In this document: positions 1 to 5,056 of the stretch, piece after piece | Position numbering within the stretch: the stretch's first letter is position 1 | Layout of the letters: the number at the start of each line of letters is the position of its first letter | DNA from: a bacterium | Lineage (GTDB): Bacteria > Patescibacteriota > Minisyncoccia > Phycocordibacterales > VMEP01 | Length of the DNA stretch: 7,082 nt | Direction: 5' to 3' | Assembly (NCBI GenBank): GCA_030699625.1 | Contig: JAUYLU010000033.1 | Location: 1 to 7,082, forward strand | Made by a program: the position numbers and the translations under genes | Notes under the pieces: generated by a model | Database searches by the model: none | What the model was told of the DNA's origin: nothing | What the model saw: the letters and a program-made list of their open reading frames with translations, nothing else

Positions 1-1
1 G

Positions 2-169
2 ACGTGCAAACGAGACGAGAAAAAAGGACATCGTCTGAATTGCAAGGCAGCCCAGAAACGAATGCGAGCCGGCGAGTGCTGCCTCATGCAGAACATCATC
101 GAGCCGGGCCACGGGCCCGTCGTTGCATGCTTTGCAACGATAGAGGAAGATGACGGCCCTCCGGAGTGA
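2..169 (+). CDS. C-terminal part of a small Cys-containing protein (5' end outside window)
   Basis: An open frame enters from the left edge and ends at TGA 167-169, giving 55 visible codons. It is rich in Lys/Arg in its first half, has Cys at visible residues 2, 14, 26, 27 and 43, and ends in an acidic tail (EEDDGPPE). The only in-window ATG (62-64) has no SD, so the gene most likely starts before base 1. A strong hairpin terminator lies 30 nt after the stop, which supports a real gene ending here. An 8-bp inverted repeat (120-127 with 133-140) sits inside the coding part. I do not recognise a family. Metal binding is possible from the Cys content but unproven. Confidence 0.5.
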   Translation, partial: TCKRDEKKGHRLNCKAAQKRMRAGECCLMQNIIEPGHGPVVACFATIEEDDGPPE

Positions 170-196
170 AATCCGGGAAATAGCAAGTTCGGCATG

Positions 197-230
197 ATAA
201 AAGGCGACCATTCGGCCGCCTTTTTTGTTT
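197..230 (+). terminator. Rho-independent terminator, copy 1 of a repeated hairpin
   Basis: Bases 199-209 (AAAAGGCGACC) pair with 214-224 around a 4-nt loop, with one A/C mismatch, followed by T221-226. The sequence from 197 to 229 recurs at 2777-2809 with two differences. It ends the gene whose stop is at 169. Confidence 0.85.
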
Positions 231-233
231 GTC

Positions 234-261
234 TTGACGGAATTTCGCGGTGTTATAGGGT
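234..261 (+). promoter_or_regulatory. Putative promoter of the 241-residue gene
   Basis: TTGACG (234-239), a 16-nt spacer and TAGGGT (256-261). It matches the duplicated promoters at 1634 and 2252 in the -35, in the GAAT directly after it, in the spacer length and in the TAGSGT -10. Confidence 0.55.
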
Positions 262-310
262 GTAGCTAGCAGTTCTCAGCGAACGCCAAATATTCAGAGG
301 AGACACGGAA

Positions 311-1036
311 ATGGCCCGCAATGAAATGAGCCCGGTGGCGCTTTTCAAGCGCTTCCAACCGAGATTCCGCGAGATCGCATGGCATCCAGCCGGCTTCATC
401 TGCGAATACCTCGACGAAAAACCCACCAGAGAGAGATGGCTCCGGAAAGAAAGGATTCAATTGGCCCCCGGATACCTAGGACAGAAAGGACCAATCGGGA
501 TGTCCTACCAAGACTCGGAAGGACAAGTGGAGTTCCCGCTCAGAAGTTTCTGGTGGTACGAACGCGCCCCTACGGGAGAACTGGAGTCGCGCTACACGTC
601 TTTCCATGTCCGGAAAGGAGGGCTCCGCTTCAACTTCAGCTTCGACCCCGCCTCCGCCCTGGACATGGGAGACCAGTTCGAAGCGGCCGTAGTGCGCACG
701 CTCTATGAGGGGCCGTTCAAGGGAAAGCGCTTCTTCATGGACCCGGGCAAACACGCCGAAGATCCAATTTTTACCCGACCGCCGCTCCACTTCATCCCCG
801 TGAAGTTCTCCACGGATGGCAAGTCCATTCCGGGCCTCGACCTTTGCCCGGCAACAGCCGCTACTTGGGAATTCTTCATTCCCGAAGGGCCGGAAAGAAA
901 GGCAATCCGGGCGGCAGTCGAGCTCGAGAATACCCGCAACGCCCAAGAAGAGTATCACGCAAAAGACCCTTCACGGAAACGGGTGCGGGAGATAATGGCA
1001 CGCCTCGAAAATTCTTTGGCGTCTATCCCCCTCTAA
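311..1036 (+). CDS. Uncharacterised 241-residue soluble protein
   Basis: I do not recognise a family. The ATG at 311 is supported by the SD AGAGGAG at 296-302, 8 nt upstream. The protein has no signal peptide and no membrane segment. It is rich in aromatic and basic residues (for example FWWYERAPTGELESRY near residues 80-95). The C-terminal 40 residues or so are highly charged and probably helical (AAVELENTRNAQEEYHAKDP, then RKRVREIMARLEN). The middle has alternating hydrophobic stretches (FHVRKGGLRFNFSFDP), suggesting a beta-rich core. It has its own promoter (234-261) and terminator (1056-1084), so it looks monocistronic. Reading frames on the opposite strand and in the other phases are shadows of this gene. 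Confidence 0.85.
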   Translation: MARNEMSPVALFKRFQPRFREIAWHPAGFICEYLDEKPTRERWLRKERIQLAPGYLGQKGPIGMSYQDSEGQVEFPLRSFWWYERAPTGELESRYTSFHVRKGGLRFNFSFDPASALDMGDQFEAAVVRTLYEGPFKGKRFFMDPGKHAEDPIFTRPPLHFIPVKFSTDGKSIPGLDLCPATAATWEFFIPEGPERKAIRAAVELENTRNAQEEYHAKDPSRKRVREIMARLENSLASIPL

Positions 1037-1055
1037 GCCCGCAGTCGAACAGTTC

Positions 1056-1084
1056 GCGCCGCCCACCGCGGCGCTTTCTTTTTT
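1056..1084 (+). terminator. Rho-independent terminator of the 241-residue gene
   Basis: A perfect 7-bp stem, GCGCCGC (1056-1062) with GCGGCGC (1068-1074), has a 5-nt loop and is followed by TTTCTTTTTT. It lies 20 nt after the stop. There is no T-tract on the minus-strand side, so it should not stop transcription of the convergent DUF5680 gene. Confidence 0.9.
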
Positions 1085-1104
1085 GGGAAGGAGAGGGGGA
1101 AAAA

Positions 1105-1566
1105 TTATAAAATCATCCCTCCATGGAGCAAACAACGGTAAACGACTTTTTCACCGAACGAAATTTCTTCCTTGCCGGAAAATCCCGCTAAATCCCCGCT
1201 TGCCGCGAAGCGATATGTTTTGCCATCGGCAGAAAACATGCTCGGGCCACGCACCGGAATTACGTCATCGTATTCCTGCATAAGCGCCACACGAAGAAAA
1301 TCGTACACTTCCTTTTCATTCACCCCTTCGTCAAGGATGCAGCCGAAATAGTTGGCGCCCCATACCGGCTTTTCATGCTCATAGACAATCTCTTCTCCGA
1401 TGAAGTTACGCCCGCCAAAGTAGGTATCGTGATAGGTTAGCCCGTCTTTCTCAAAATGATAGTCTTCCGATTTCAGGCGCGACGAAGCGGCCTTGGGCGC
1501 ATTTTTATTGGCATATGTCGCCTTATTCGCCTCGCTTAGGAATTTTCTGATGCCTTCGATGTTCAT
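1105..1566 (-). CDS. DUF5680 domain-containing protein
   Basis: This 153-residue protein matches my recollection of the DUF5680 family along its whole length: FLSEANKATYA at 9-19, SSR at 28-30, the core DTYFGGRNFIGEE (47-59), KPVWGANYFG (66-75), VRGP (105-108) and a C-terminal VVYRCLLHGG (141-150). The family's biochemical role is unknown to me. It occurs as a stand-alone domain and also fused to HTH domains in other bacteria; no HTH is present here. The ATG at 1566 gives the expected start just before the domain. No SD precedes it. A possible extended -10 (TGGTATACT, complement of 1609-1617) would give a leader of about 35-40 nt. It converges on the 241-residue gene. Composition is somewhat more AT-rich than that neighbour. 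Confidence 0.8.
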   Translation of the reverse strand: MNIEGIRKFLSEANKATYANKNAPKAASSRLKSEDYHFEKDGLTYHDTYFGGRNFIGEEIVYEHEKPVWGANYFGCILDEGVNEKEVYDFLRVALMQEYDDVIPVRGPSMFSADGKTYRFAASGDLAGFSGKEEISFGEKVVYRCLLHGGMIL

Positions 1567-1633
1567 GGCTTGCTATGGGTTGTTGGGAAAGGAGATATTC
1601 ATCCCGTGAGTATACCATCAGACTCCGCCCGCC

Positions 1634-1711
1634 TTGACAGAATCGCCACGGACGATAGCGTAGGGCCAGAAGTCCCCTGAAATCCCTTTATGAGGCGGCA
1701 ACATAAGGAGG
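1634..1711 (+). promoter_or_regulatory. Promoter and leader, copy A of a duplicated control region
   Basis: TTGACA (1634-1639), a 16-nt spacer and TAGCGT (1656-1661) are followed by a ~40-nt leader containing AGAAGTCCCCTGAAATCCCT and a GGCGGCAACATA stretch, ending in the SD AAGGAGG (1705-1711). It is near-identical to 2252-2331 up to the SD. CCTTTAT in the leader could pair with ATAAGG at the SD; this is inference from complementarity only. Confidence 0.65.
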
Positions 1712-1715
1712 AACA

Positions 1716-1775
1716 ATGGGCTACTTGATTGCGTTCTTGCTCGGCCTTGCGGCCGGCGCACTTAGAGCCGGCTGA
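1716..1775 (+). CDS. 19-residue hydrophobic peptide
   Basis: The peptide is MGYLIAFLLGLAAGALRAG, a single short membrane-spanning helix with a small-residue (GxxAGxxxxG) face and one C-terminal Arg. The ATG at 1716 lies 4 nt after a perfect AAGGAGG, directly behind a promoter-leader that also drives the 124-residue gene at 2337. It is the first cistron of a unit whose second gene, 53 nt downstream, encodes a protein with an N-terminal membrane anchor. It could be a real membrane micropeptide or a translated leader that sets expression of the downstream gene. No family is recognised. Confidence 0.55.
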   Translation: MGYLIAFLLGLAAGALRAG

Positions 1776-1828
1776 CTTAACTATACTTGAGAGTAGAGTA
1801 CTTCCAGACTAACCAAATGGGGGGAGTT

Positions 1829-2200
1829 ATGAACATTATAGGCGAAGCAACCTCTTTCGTTTTCCTGGTGTTACTAGCTATCGCCGCTCTGGGATTGTTT
1901 GCGCTTCTAGTAAACGGTTTAGCAGTCCTAGTGGCGCCGCTCGTTTCAAAACCGAAAACCTTTCGCGTGGACAGAAAGTCGCGCGAAATTACACTCCTGC
2001 GGCCGCGAAATTCTCACCACATACCAAAAATTATCGGGGAGGAGAACGGCAAGATCGTCTTGAAACGCCTTGGGGTAAGAACCGGGTGGTCGTTGATGGG
2101 CGGAGTCCGAACTATGATGGTTGTGGAAGAAGTCCGCCCGGCAGATGAAGCGGAAAGAAGGCTATATCTGGAAAATTTCCCCGATTCGCCAGCAACATAA
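1829..2200 (+). CDS. Uncharacterised membrane-anchored protein (123 residues)
   Basis: The N-terminus carries a long hydrophobic stretch, roughly residues 9-39 (FVFLVLLAIAALGLFALL, then NGLAVLVAPLV). It is either one long helix or a tight two-helix hairpin. A basic hydrophilic domain of about 80 residues follows, with Lys/Arg right after the membrane segment (SKPKTFRVDRKSRE). By the positive-inside rule the soluble part should be cytoplasmic. The soluble part looks beta-rich (FRVDRKSREITLLRP; GKIVLKRLG) with a helical acidic end. I chose ATG 1829 because GGGGGGAG precedes it by 2-3 nt; an in-frame TTG at 1787 would add 14 residues but has no SD. It follows the 19-residue peptide in the same apparent operon and ends before the terminator at 2221. 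Function unknown. Confidence 0.75.
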   Translation: MNIIGEATSFVFLVLLAIAALGLFALLVNGLAVLVAPLVSKPKTFRVDRKSREITLLRPRNSHHIPKIIGEENGKIVLKRLGVRTGWSLMGGVRTMMVVEEVRPADEAERRLYLENFPDSPAT

Positions 2201-2248
2201 ATTGCTGGGCAGAATATACAACGCCGCCTTGCCGCGGTGTTTTCTTTT
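2189..2248 (+). terminator. Hairpin plus terminator after the membrane-anchored gene
   Basis: A 7-bp inverted repeat, CCAGCAA (2189-2195) and TTGCTGG (2202-2208), spans the stop codon. It is followed by the actual terminator stem ACGCCGC (2221-2227) with GCGGTGT (2234-2240) and the T-rich tract to 2248. The tract ends only 3 nt before the next -35 box. Confidence 0.75.
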
Positions 2249-2251
2249 GCC

Positions 2252-2331
2252 TTGACAGAATCGCCACGGGCGATAGCGTAGAGCCAGAAGTCCCCTGAAA
2301 TCCCTTCAGGCGGCGGCAACATAGAGAGGGG
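2252..2331 (+). promoter_or_regulatory. Promoter and leader, copy B of a duplicated control region
   Basis: TTGACA (2252-2257), a 16-nt spacer and TAGCGT (2274-2279) are followed by the same leader as copy A (AGAAGTCCCCTGAAATCCCTT, then GGCGGCAACATA) and an SD-like AGAGGGG (2325-2331). In this copy CCTGAA and TTCAGG form a perfect 6-bp hairpin. TCCCCT in the leader is also complementary to AGGGGA overlapping the SD. Confidence 0.65.
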
Positions 2332-2336
2332 AAGCC

Positions 2337-2711
2337 ATGTATAGAAACATCGTTATTGTTCGATCCGATGATGATGTCGAGGCGTTCAACGCAATGGGGT
2401 TCGAGGATGTTTTTCTGATCCCGAAAAGGGCTCGCAGGGACAAGCCTATTCACCTGCACGAAGCGGAGGACATCGTAAACATGGTGGTGAAATTTGGCAC
2501 CGTGTTTCTCGTTGCGAAAGACACGCCCGAGGGGAGAAAGTTTGTCCTCGAGGCATTCCGGCTCATTGGAGCGGTGCGGTCTGTTTTTTGGCTCAAGGTC
2601 AGCGGGGGGCAATCTCTCGCAGACCTTTCGGGAATGCTTCCGGCGGAAATGCATATCGGCTACCCAAGCTACCCGTCCTCAAACAGGGTACCTATGACCG
2701 TAGGTATATAG
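2337..2711 (+). CDS. Uncharacterised 124-residue protein
   Basis: No family is recognised. The start at 2337 follows AGAGGGG by 5 nt. The protein opens with a hydrophobic strand (YRNIVIVRSDDD), then an alternation that resembles a small alpha/beta fold (EDVFLIPKRA; FGTVFLVAKDTPEG). There is no membrane segment. The region HLHEAEDIVNMVVKFG and the final 20 residues, rich in Pro/Tyr/Ser, are distinctive. Transcription is driven by copy B of the duplicated promoter-leader and ends in two successive terminator hairpins, so it is a single-gene unit likely co-regulated with the 1716-2200 operon. Confidence 0.75.
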   Translation: MYRNIVIVRSDDDVEAFNAMGFEDVFLIPKRARRDKPIHLHEAEDIVNMVVKFGTVFLVAKDTPEGRKFVLEAFRLIGAVRSVFWLKVSGGQSLADLSGMLPAEMHIGYPSYPSSNRVPMTVGI

Positions 2712-2737
2712 CTGTAGATCGGTATTCCTAGACGTAG

Positions 2738-2771
2738 AGGACGCCGCAATGAAGCGACGTCCTTTTCTTTT
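2738..2771 (+). terminator. Rho-independent terminator of the 124-residue gene
   Basis: AGGACG-C-CGC pairs with GCG-A-CGTCC (2738-2747 with 2754-2763) around a 6-nt loop, with one C/A mismatch, followed by TTTTCTTTT. Confidence 0.8.
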
Positions 2772-2776
2772 GTTGT

Positions 2777-2810
2777 ATAAAAGGCGACCATTTGGCCGCT
2801 TTTTTTGTTG
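2777..2810. terminator. Bidirectional terminator, copy 2 of the repeated hairpin
   Basis: Bases 2779-2789 (AAAAGGCGACC) pair with 2794-2804, loop ATTT, followed by a T-run on the plus strand. The minus strand also ends in TTTTAT, so it can serve both the 2337-2711 gene and the convergent membrane-protein gene at 2829. It nearly duplicates 197-229, with two differences. Confidence 0.8.
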
Positions 2811-2828
2811 GGGGAAGTATAGCAGGGA

Positions 2829-3131
2829 CTACTGGAGGACGATCACAGCCCCCACGACGAGAAGCGTTATCGCCCCGAACGTTGCGAGCATCTTAAGGAA
2901 ATACGAGAGGGCCTCGGGCCGCCTCCCTTCGACGAGGAGCGTGGCCGGCCGGTAGAAAAAAAGGAATCCCATCACCGCGGCGGAAAAGACGAAGAGGGAG
3001 AGTGCGCCCACGCCGTCTATCAACGTATCGGGGGTATCACGCCGAAACGATGAGATGTAATGCATAAGCTGCACGAGGCCGCCGATGTAGGCCGCCGCCA
3101 TGGCGGCGTTTAGGATTGGATTCCAGCGCAT
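2829..3131 (-). CDS. Small three-helix membrane protein
   Basis: From ATG 3131 the protein is 100 residues with three hydrophobic segments at about 6-26, 41-60 and 79-99. The loops are short and charged (SSFRRDTPDT and RPATLLVEGRRPEA). The motif ALSLFVFSAAVMGFLFFYRP and the start NPILNA are what I remember from small membrane proteins frequent in Parcubacteria; the function is not known. An in-frame ATG at 3203 would add 24 hydrophilic residues overlapping the end of the HicA-like gene. I prefer 3131 because the extension is not hydrophobic and homologues, as I recall, begin near the first helix. Neither start has an SD. It lies 47 nt downstream of the HicBA pair on the same strand and may be read through from it. 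Confidence 0.75.
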   Translation of the reverse strand: MRWNPILNAAMAAAYIGGLVQLMHYISSFRRDTPDTLIDGVGALSLFVFSAAVMGFLFFYRPATLLVEGRRPEALSYFLKMLATFGAITLLVVGAVIVLQ

Positions 3132-3178
3132 AGGTTCAGTAGAGAGAACGTTGGTGACAGGGGGAAGGTTACGGGGGG

Positions 3179-3508
3179 TTATTTTATTCCCAAAGCATCC
3201 CAAATAGTATCTTCATTATAGAGACTTGTAGCCAGGCCGTAGGCAAGAATTTTTTTAAAATGGGCCAGCTGTATATTCGGGTAACAATCCTTGACGATGG
3301 TTAAAACAAGACAAGAGCTATCAGAAACTGAACAATCCGCCGATTTATAGACAGCAACGTGCGAACCTTTGCCATTCCCTACTGACACATAAAGACCAAG
3401 TTTTTTACAGGCTTTTATCCAATCCGATTGCGTTAAATTTTTTAGTTGAGCAACGCGATTCTTCTGCTCAGGTTTTACAGAGCGGTATGACTCTCGATCA
3501 AATTGCAT
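3179..3508 (-). CDS. hicA: HicA-like toxin (putative mRNA interferase)
   Basis: Of 109 residues, positions 26-109 fit a HicA/YcfA-type double-stranded RNA-binding fold: LTQSDWIKACKKLGLYV (26-42), the GKGSH segment with the likely catalytic His50, a central strand (LVLTIVKD), YPNIQLAHFKKIL with a second conserved-looking His83, and a C-terminal NEDTIWDALGI. Known HicA proteins are 60-80 residues, so the first ~24 residues are an extra basic extension. HicA toxins cleave mRNA independently of ribosomes. The start at 3508 has an SD-like AAGAGG (complement of 3515-3520). It overlaps the antitoxin gene by 11 bp. The pair is visibly more AT-rich than its surroundings, which suggests transfer. The assignment is by motif recognition only. 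Confidence 0.65.
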   Translation of the reverse strand: MQFDRESYRSVKPEQKNRVAQLKNLTQSDWIKACKKLGLYVSVGNGKGSHVAVYKSADCSVSDSSCLVLTIVKDCYPNIQLAHFKKILAYGLATSLYNEDTIWDALGIK

Positions 3509-3815
3509 ACTGCGCCTCTTTTGTCCCTCCCTTGTCGAATATCCTTTCTACAAGATTTTGTTTCGCCATATAACCCTCGAACTGAAGAATTCCTGCAAAT
3601 TCACTGCCAAGACCCGCTGCTGTAACAATTGCATCCCGCATAAACGTATCTCTTTCCGTATAATCGCCAACACCTCCTGTGATGATGCCAGGGATTTCGT
3701 TGCATTGAGCAGCCCACTCCCCATTATCGTACTCCATGACGGTAAAAGTCAGTATCCGCCCACCCAGAAACTTCCTAAGCTGCTCCCTTGCCTGTTCTAA
3801 AGTCATTGCTTTCAT
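3498..3815 (-). CDS. hicB: HicB-like antitoxin
   Basis: This 105-residue protein contains a HicB-type partial RNase H-like core: a strand FTVMEYDNGEWAAQCNEIPG (24-43), then ITGG and a helix ERDTFMRDAIVTAAGL (54-69). In this family the core binds and blocks HicA. No recognisable HTH or ribbon-helix-helix DNA-binding domain is present at the C-terminus; its ~35 residues (GILQFEGYMAKQNLVERIF and the remainder) look like a short interaction tail. The antitoxin precedes the toxin, the reverse of classical hicAB. There is a second ATG at 3806 (M4), and no SD. A candidate promoter is TTGACT (3864-3859), 17 nt, TACCAT (3841-3836); alternatively TATACT at 3823-3818 would make the mRNA start at the ATG itself. 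Confidence 0.65.
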   Translation of the reverse strand: MKAMTLEQAREQLRKFLGGRILTFTVMEYDNGEWAAQCNEIPGIITGGVGDYTERDTFMRDAIVTAAGLGSEFAGILQFEGYMAKQNLVERIFDKGGTKEAQYAI

Positions 3816-3835
3816 AAAGTATAGCGTAAAAGCTT

Positions 3836-3864
3836 ATGGTATGCATAGACGAGAGAAAAGTCAA
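3836..3864 (-). promoter_or_regulatory. Putative promoter of the HicBA-like pair
   Basis: On the minus strand: TTGACT (3864-3859), a 17-nt spacer and TACCAT (3841-3836), giving a leader of about 14 nt. A closer TATACT (3823-3818) is an alternative that would yield a leaderless mRNA. Confidence 0.35.
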
Positions 3865-3882
3865 AAGGTAACTCTATGTTAC

Positions 3883-4077
3883 TCAAATGAGCCCAAAAGT
3901 AGAGTTTGATGAGATATCGTAGGCTTCGCCTGCTTGATTTATCTGGTCACGAATAGTTGCTCGCCGTCGCTCGCAACTTTCTCGACCCCGCCTCGCGATT
4001 GCCGTTGCTACGGCAACATCGCTGCGGCTTCATACGTCGCCCGCAGGCAAGCAGTTGCCTGCTTCCTGCGACGTATG
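3883..4077 (-). repeat. Hairpin-rich intergenic element downstream of tRNA-Glu
   Basis: No convincing gene lies here. Four inverted repeats follow one another: 3919-3924 with 3928-3933 (AGGC core); 3956-3960 with 3973-3977 (GTTGC/GCAAC); 3995-4005 with 4010-4022 (11 bp, 2-nt bulge, loop TGCT); and 4031-4040 with 4068-4077 (10 bp perfect), enclosing 4043-4050 with 4055-4062 (8 bp perfect). On the minus strand an open frame ends at 3883 with NQAGEAYDISSNSTFGLI. I have the impression of having seen this tail at the ends of many predicted Patescibacteria proteins, which suggests a dispersed repeat rather than a gene. The outermost repeat overlaps the last two bases of tRNA-Glu. Confidence 0.5.
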
Positions 4078-4147
4078 ACCCCACGGGGGATCGAACCCCG
4101 ATTCTGAGCTTGAAAAGCTCATGTCCTAACCGTTAGACGATAGGGCC
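4076..4147 (-). tRNA. tRNA-Glu (anticodon TTC)
   Basis: This is a 72-nt cloverleaf on the minus strand. The acceptor stem GGCCCTA pairs with TGGGGTC with two G-U pairs; the discriminator is A. The anticodon stem is TGAGC/GCTCA with loop TTTTCAA (anticodon TTC). The T-arm is CGGGG-TTCGATC-CCCCG. The 3' CCA is not encoded (TACGT follows), so a CCA-adding enzyme is needed. A good promoter lies upstream: TTGTAT (4198-4193), 17 nt, TATACT (4175-4170). No T-rich terminator follows; the 3' flank is the large hairpin at 4031-4077. Confidence 0.97.
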
Positions 4148-4154
4148 ACTGGAT

Positions 4155-4198
4155 GAGTATCGAGTATGGAGTATATAATATACGGGGCAGAAATACAA
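4155..4198 (-). promoter_or_regulatory. Promoter of tRNA-Glu with 7-nt repeats
   Basis: TTGTAT (4198-4193), a 17-nt spacer and TATACT (4175-4170). Around the -10 and start site the plus strand reads GAGTAT-CGAGTAT-GGAGTAT (4155-4174), three units with a period of 7. Confidence 0.55.
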
Positions 4199-4212
4199 AA
4201 ACACAGATAGCA

Positions 4213-4233
4213 TTTTTGCACCTCTTGCAAAAA
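4213..4233. repeat. 8-bp inverted repeat TTTTTGCA / TGCAAAAA
   Basis: TTTTTGCA (4213-4220) and TGCAAAAA (4226-4233) around CCTCT. It sits between the terminator of the 186-residue gene and the tRNA-Glu promoter. A backup terminator or a protein-binding site are both possible. Confidence 0.4.
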
Positions 4234-4251
4234 AACATCAGTTAGTTATGT

Positions 4252-4276
4252 AAACAAAAGTGCCCCCGCGGGGCAC
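4252..4276 (-). terminator. Rho-independent terminator of the 186-residue gene
   Basis: On the minus strand GTGCCCC (4276-4270) pairs with GGGGCAC (4266-4260), loop 3 nt, followed by TTTTGTTT (4259-4252). A separate 8-bp inverted repeat, CCATTGCC (4282-4289) and GGCAATGG (4299-4306), straddles the stop codon just before it. Confidence 0.85.
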
Positions 4277-4294
4277 CTCAACCATTGCCCTATT

Positions 4295-4855
4295 TCATGG
4301 CAATGGCACGAAAATTCTTTTGATGTCAGCGTCGGAAAGCCCGCGGAGATACACACCTTCAAGCGAACCCTGGGCCGCGAACTCTCGAAACACTTTCTCG
4401 CCCAGAACCTTTGACTTGCTCGCCTTCCGGAAAACGGCGCTCAAAATGCCATGCATCTCCCGGAAGTAAGCGGCGGGATTCGACGGGTCGAGCGACAGGT
4501 CGAAAATTTTCCCGTGCCCGTAGTCTTTCCCGTTAACCGAGAGCGTAGGCGACTCCGCGAGCCACCACAGGAGCGTCCCGTACCAGGCGAGAATTTCGGC
4601 CGAGGAGCGGCTATGGAGAAGATCGCCGTCTTCGAGCATAAGCCCGAGATCGCCGTCTCCCATGTTCTGCAAAGAAACATAGCGGCCGCGGTATTTCCCC
4701 TGAAGCCCGCCCTCGCACGAGAAATTGAGGCCGAGGTTGAACCGCAATTTCACCGCAAGGTTCAGGACGGTCCGCAAGAACATCAGCGAGGAGGGCGGCG
4801 TTTCAGACCTCCGAACCTCGACGTAGGCGCATAACCACGTAACCCTGACTTTCAT
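4295..4855 (-). CDS. Uncharacterised 186-residue protein
   Basis: No family is recognised. I chose ATG 4855 because TTGGGGGT (complement of 4860-4867) sits 4 nt upstream as an SD; an upstream in-frame TTG at 4867 would use those same bases as codons. The protein appears soluble. The N-terminal half has alternating hydrophobic strands (KVRVTWLCAYVEVRR; VKLRFNLGLNFSCEGG; GRYVSLQN) with an acidic GDGDLGLMLEDGDLLH stretch. The centre is helical and Trp-rich (AEILAWYGTLLWWLAESP). The C-terminal third is helical and charged (AAYFREMHGILSAVFRKASK), ending in LSDADIKRIFVPLP. It has its own terminator and a plausible promoter at 4884-4911, so it is probably a single-gene unit. Confidence 0.75.
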   Translation of the reverse strand: MKVRVTWLCAYVEVRRSETPPSSLMFLRTVLNLAVKLRFNLGLNFSCEGGLQGKYRGRYVSLQNMGDGDLGLMLEDGDLLHSRSSAEILAWYGTLLWWLAESPTLSVNGKDYGHGKIFDLSLDPSNPAAYFREMHGILSAVFRKASKSKVLGEKVFREFAAQGSLEGVYLRGLSDADIKRIFVPLP

Positions 4856-4879
4856 ATTTACCCCCAAGAGGAACTTTGG

Positions 4880-4911
4880 ATTGATAGTATCAATAGCGTC
4901 TTAAAAAGCAA
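4880..4911 (-). promoter_or_regulatory. Putative promoter with palindrome, 186-residue gene
   Basis: TTGCTT (4911-4906), a 16-nt spacer and TACTAT (4889-4884) on the minus strand. The -10 is embedded in a perfect 15-bp palindrome, ATTGATA-G-TATCAAT (4880-4894), which could be an operator. Confidence 0.4.
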
Positions 4912-4927
4912 TGATTTTGTATATTCC

Positions 4928-4962
4928 GTTATTTGTTGTAAGTCGTTAGTTATCGGTTATTT
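4928..4962 (+). repeat. Five degenerate 7-nt units before tRNA-Ser
   Basis: GTTATTT-GTTGTAA-GTCGTTA-GTTATCG-GTTATTT, a period of 7 over 35 nt, ending 2 nt before the tRNA. A TTGTAT at 4917-4922 could be the -35 of a tRNA promoter running into the repeat; I see no clear -10. Confidence 0.5.
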
Positions 4963-4964
4963 AC

Positions 4965-5047
4965 GGAAGGGTGCCCGGAATGGTAACGGACCGCTCTCGA
5001 AAAGCGGCGCTCGAAAGGGCGTGTGGGTTCGAGTCCCACCCCTTCCG
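4965..5047 (+). tRNA. tRNA-Ser (anticodon CGA)
   Basis: This is an 83-nt class II tRNA. The acceptor GGAAGGG pairs perfectly with CCCTTCC and the discriminator is G, the serine identity base. The anticodon stem is CCGCT/AGCGG with loop CTCGAAA (anticodon CGA). A long variable arm, CGCTC-GAAA-GGGCG, is typical of serine. The T-arm is GTGGG-TTCGAGT-CCCAC. CCA is not encoded: CAAAAC follows the discriminator. The next gene starts 9 nt after the 3' end, and no terminator lies between. Confidence 0.97.
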
Positions 5048-5056
5048 CAAAACAAA

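Noticed and set aside
476..958. 160-residue minus-strand frame
   Set aside because: It is a shadow of the 241-residue gene, which has promoter, SD and terminator.
1679..1735. Known riboswitch in the duplicated leaders
   Set aside because: The leaders are about 45 nt, lack any riboswitch core I can recognise, and the hairpin in copy B is not preserved in copy A.
2112..2654. 180-residue minus-strand frame
   Set aside because: It crosses a terminator, a promoter and two plus-strand genes; no SD.
3558..3800. 80-residue plus-strand frame
   Set aside because: It is antisense to the HicB-like gene and has no supporting signals.
3919..4077. IS element or transposon ends
   Set aside because: The inverted repeats are local hairpins; no transposase frame lies between matching termini.
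5021..5056. GTG start giving a 66-residue version of the zinc-ribbon protein
   Set aside because: The extra N-terminus translates the T-arm and acceptor of tRNA-Ser; the ATG at 5057 fits the conserved part.
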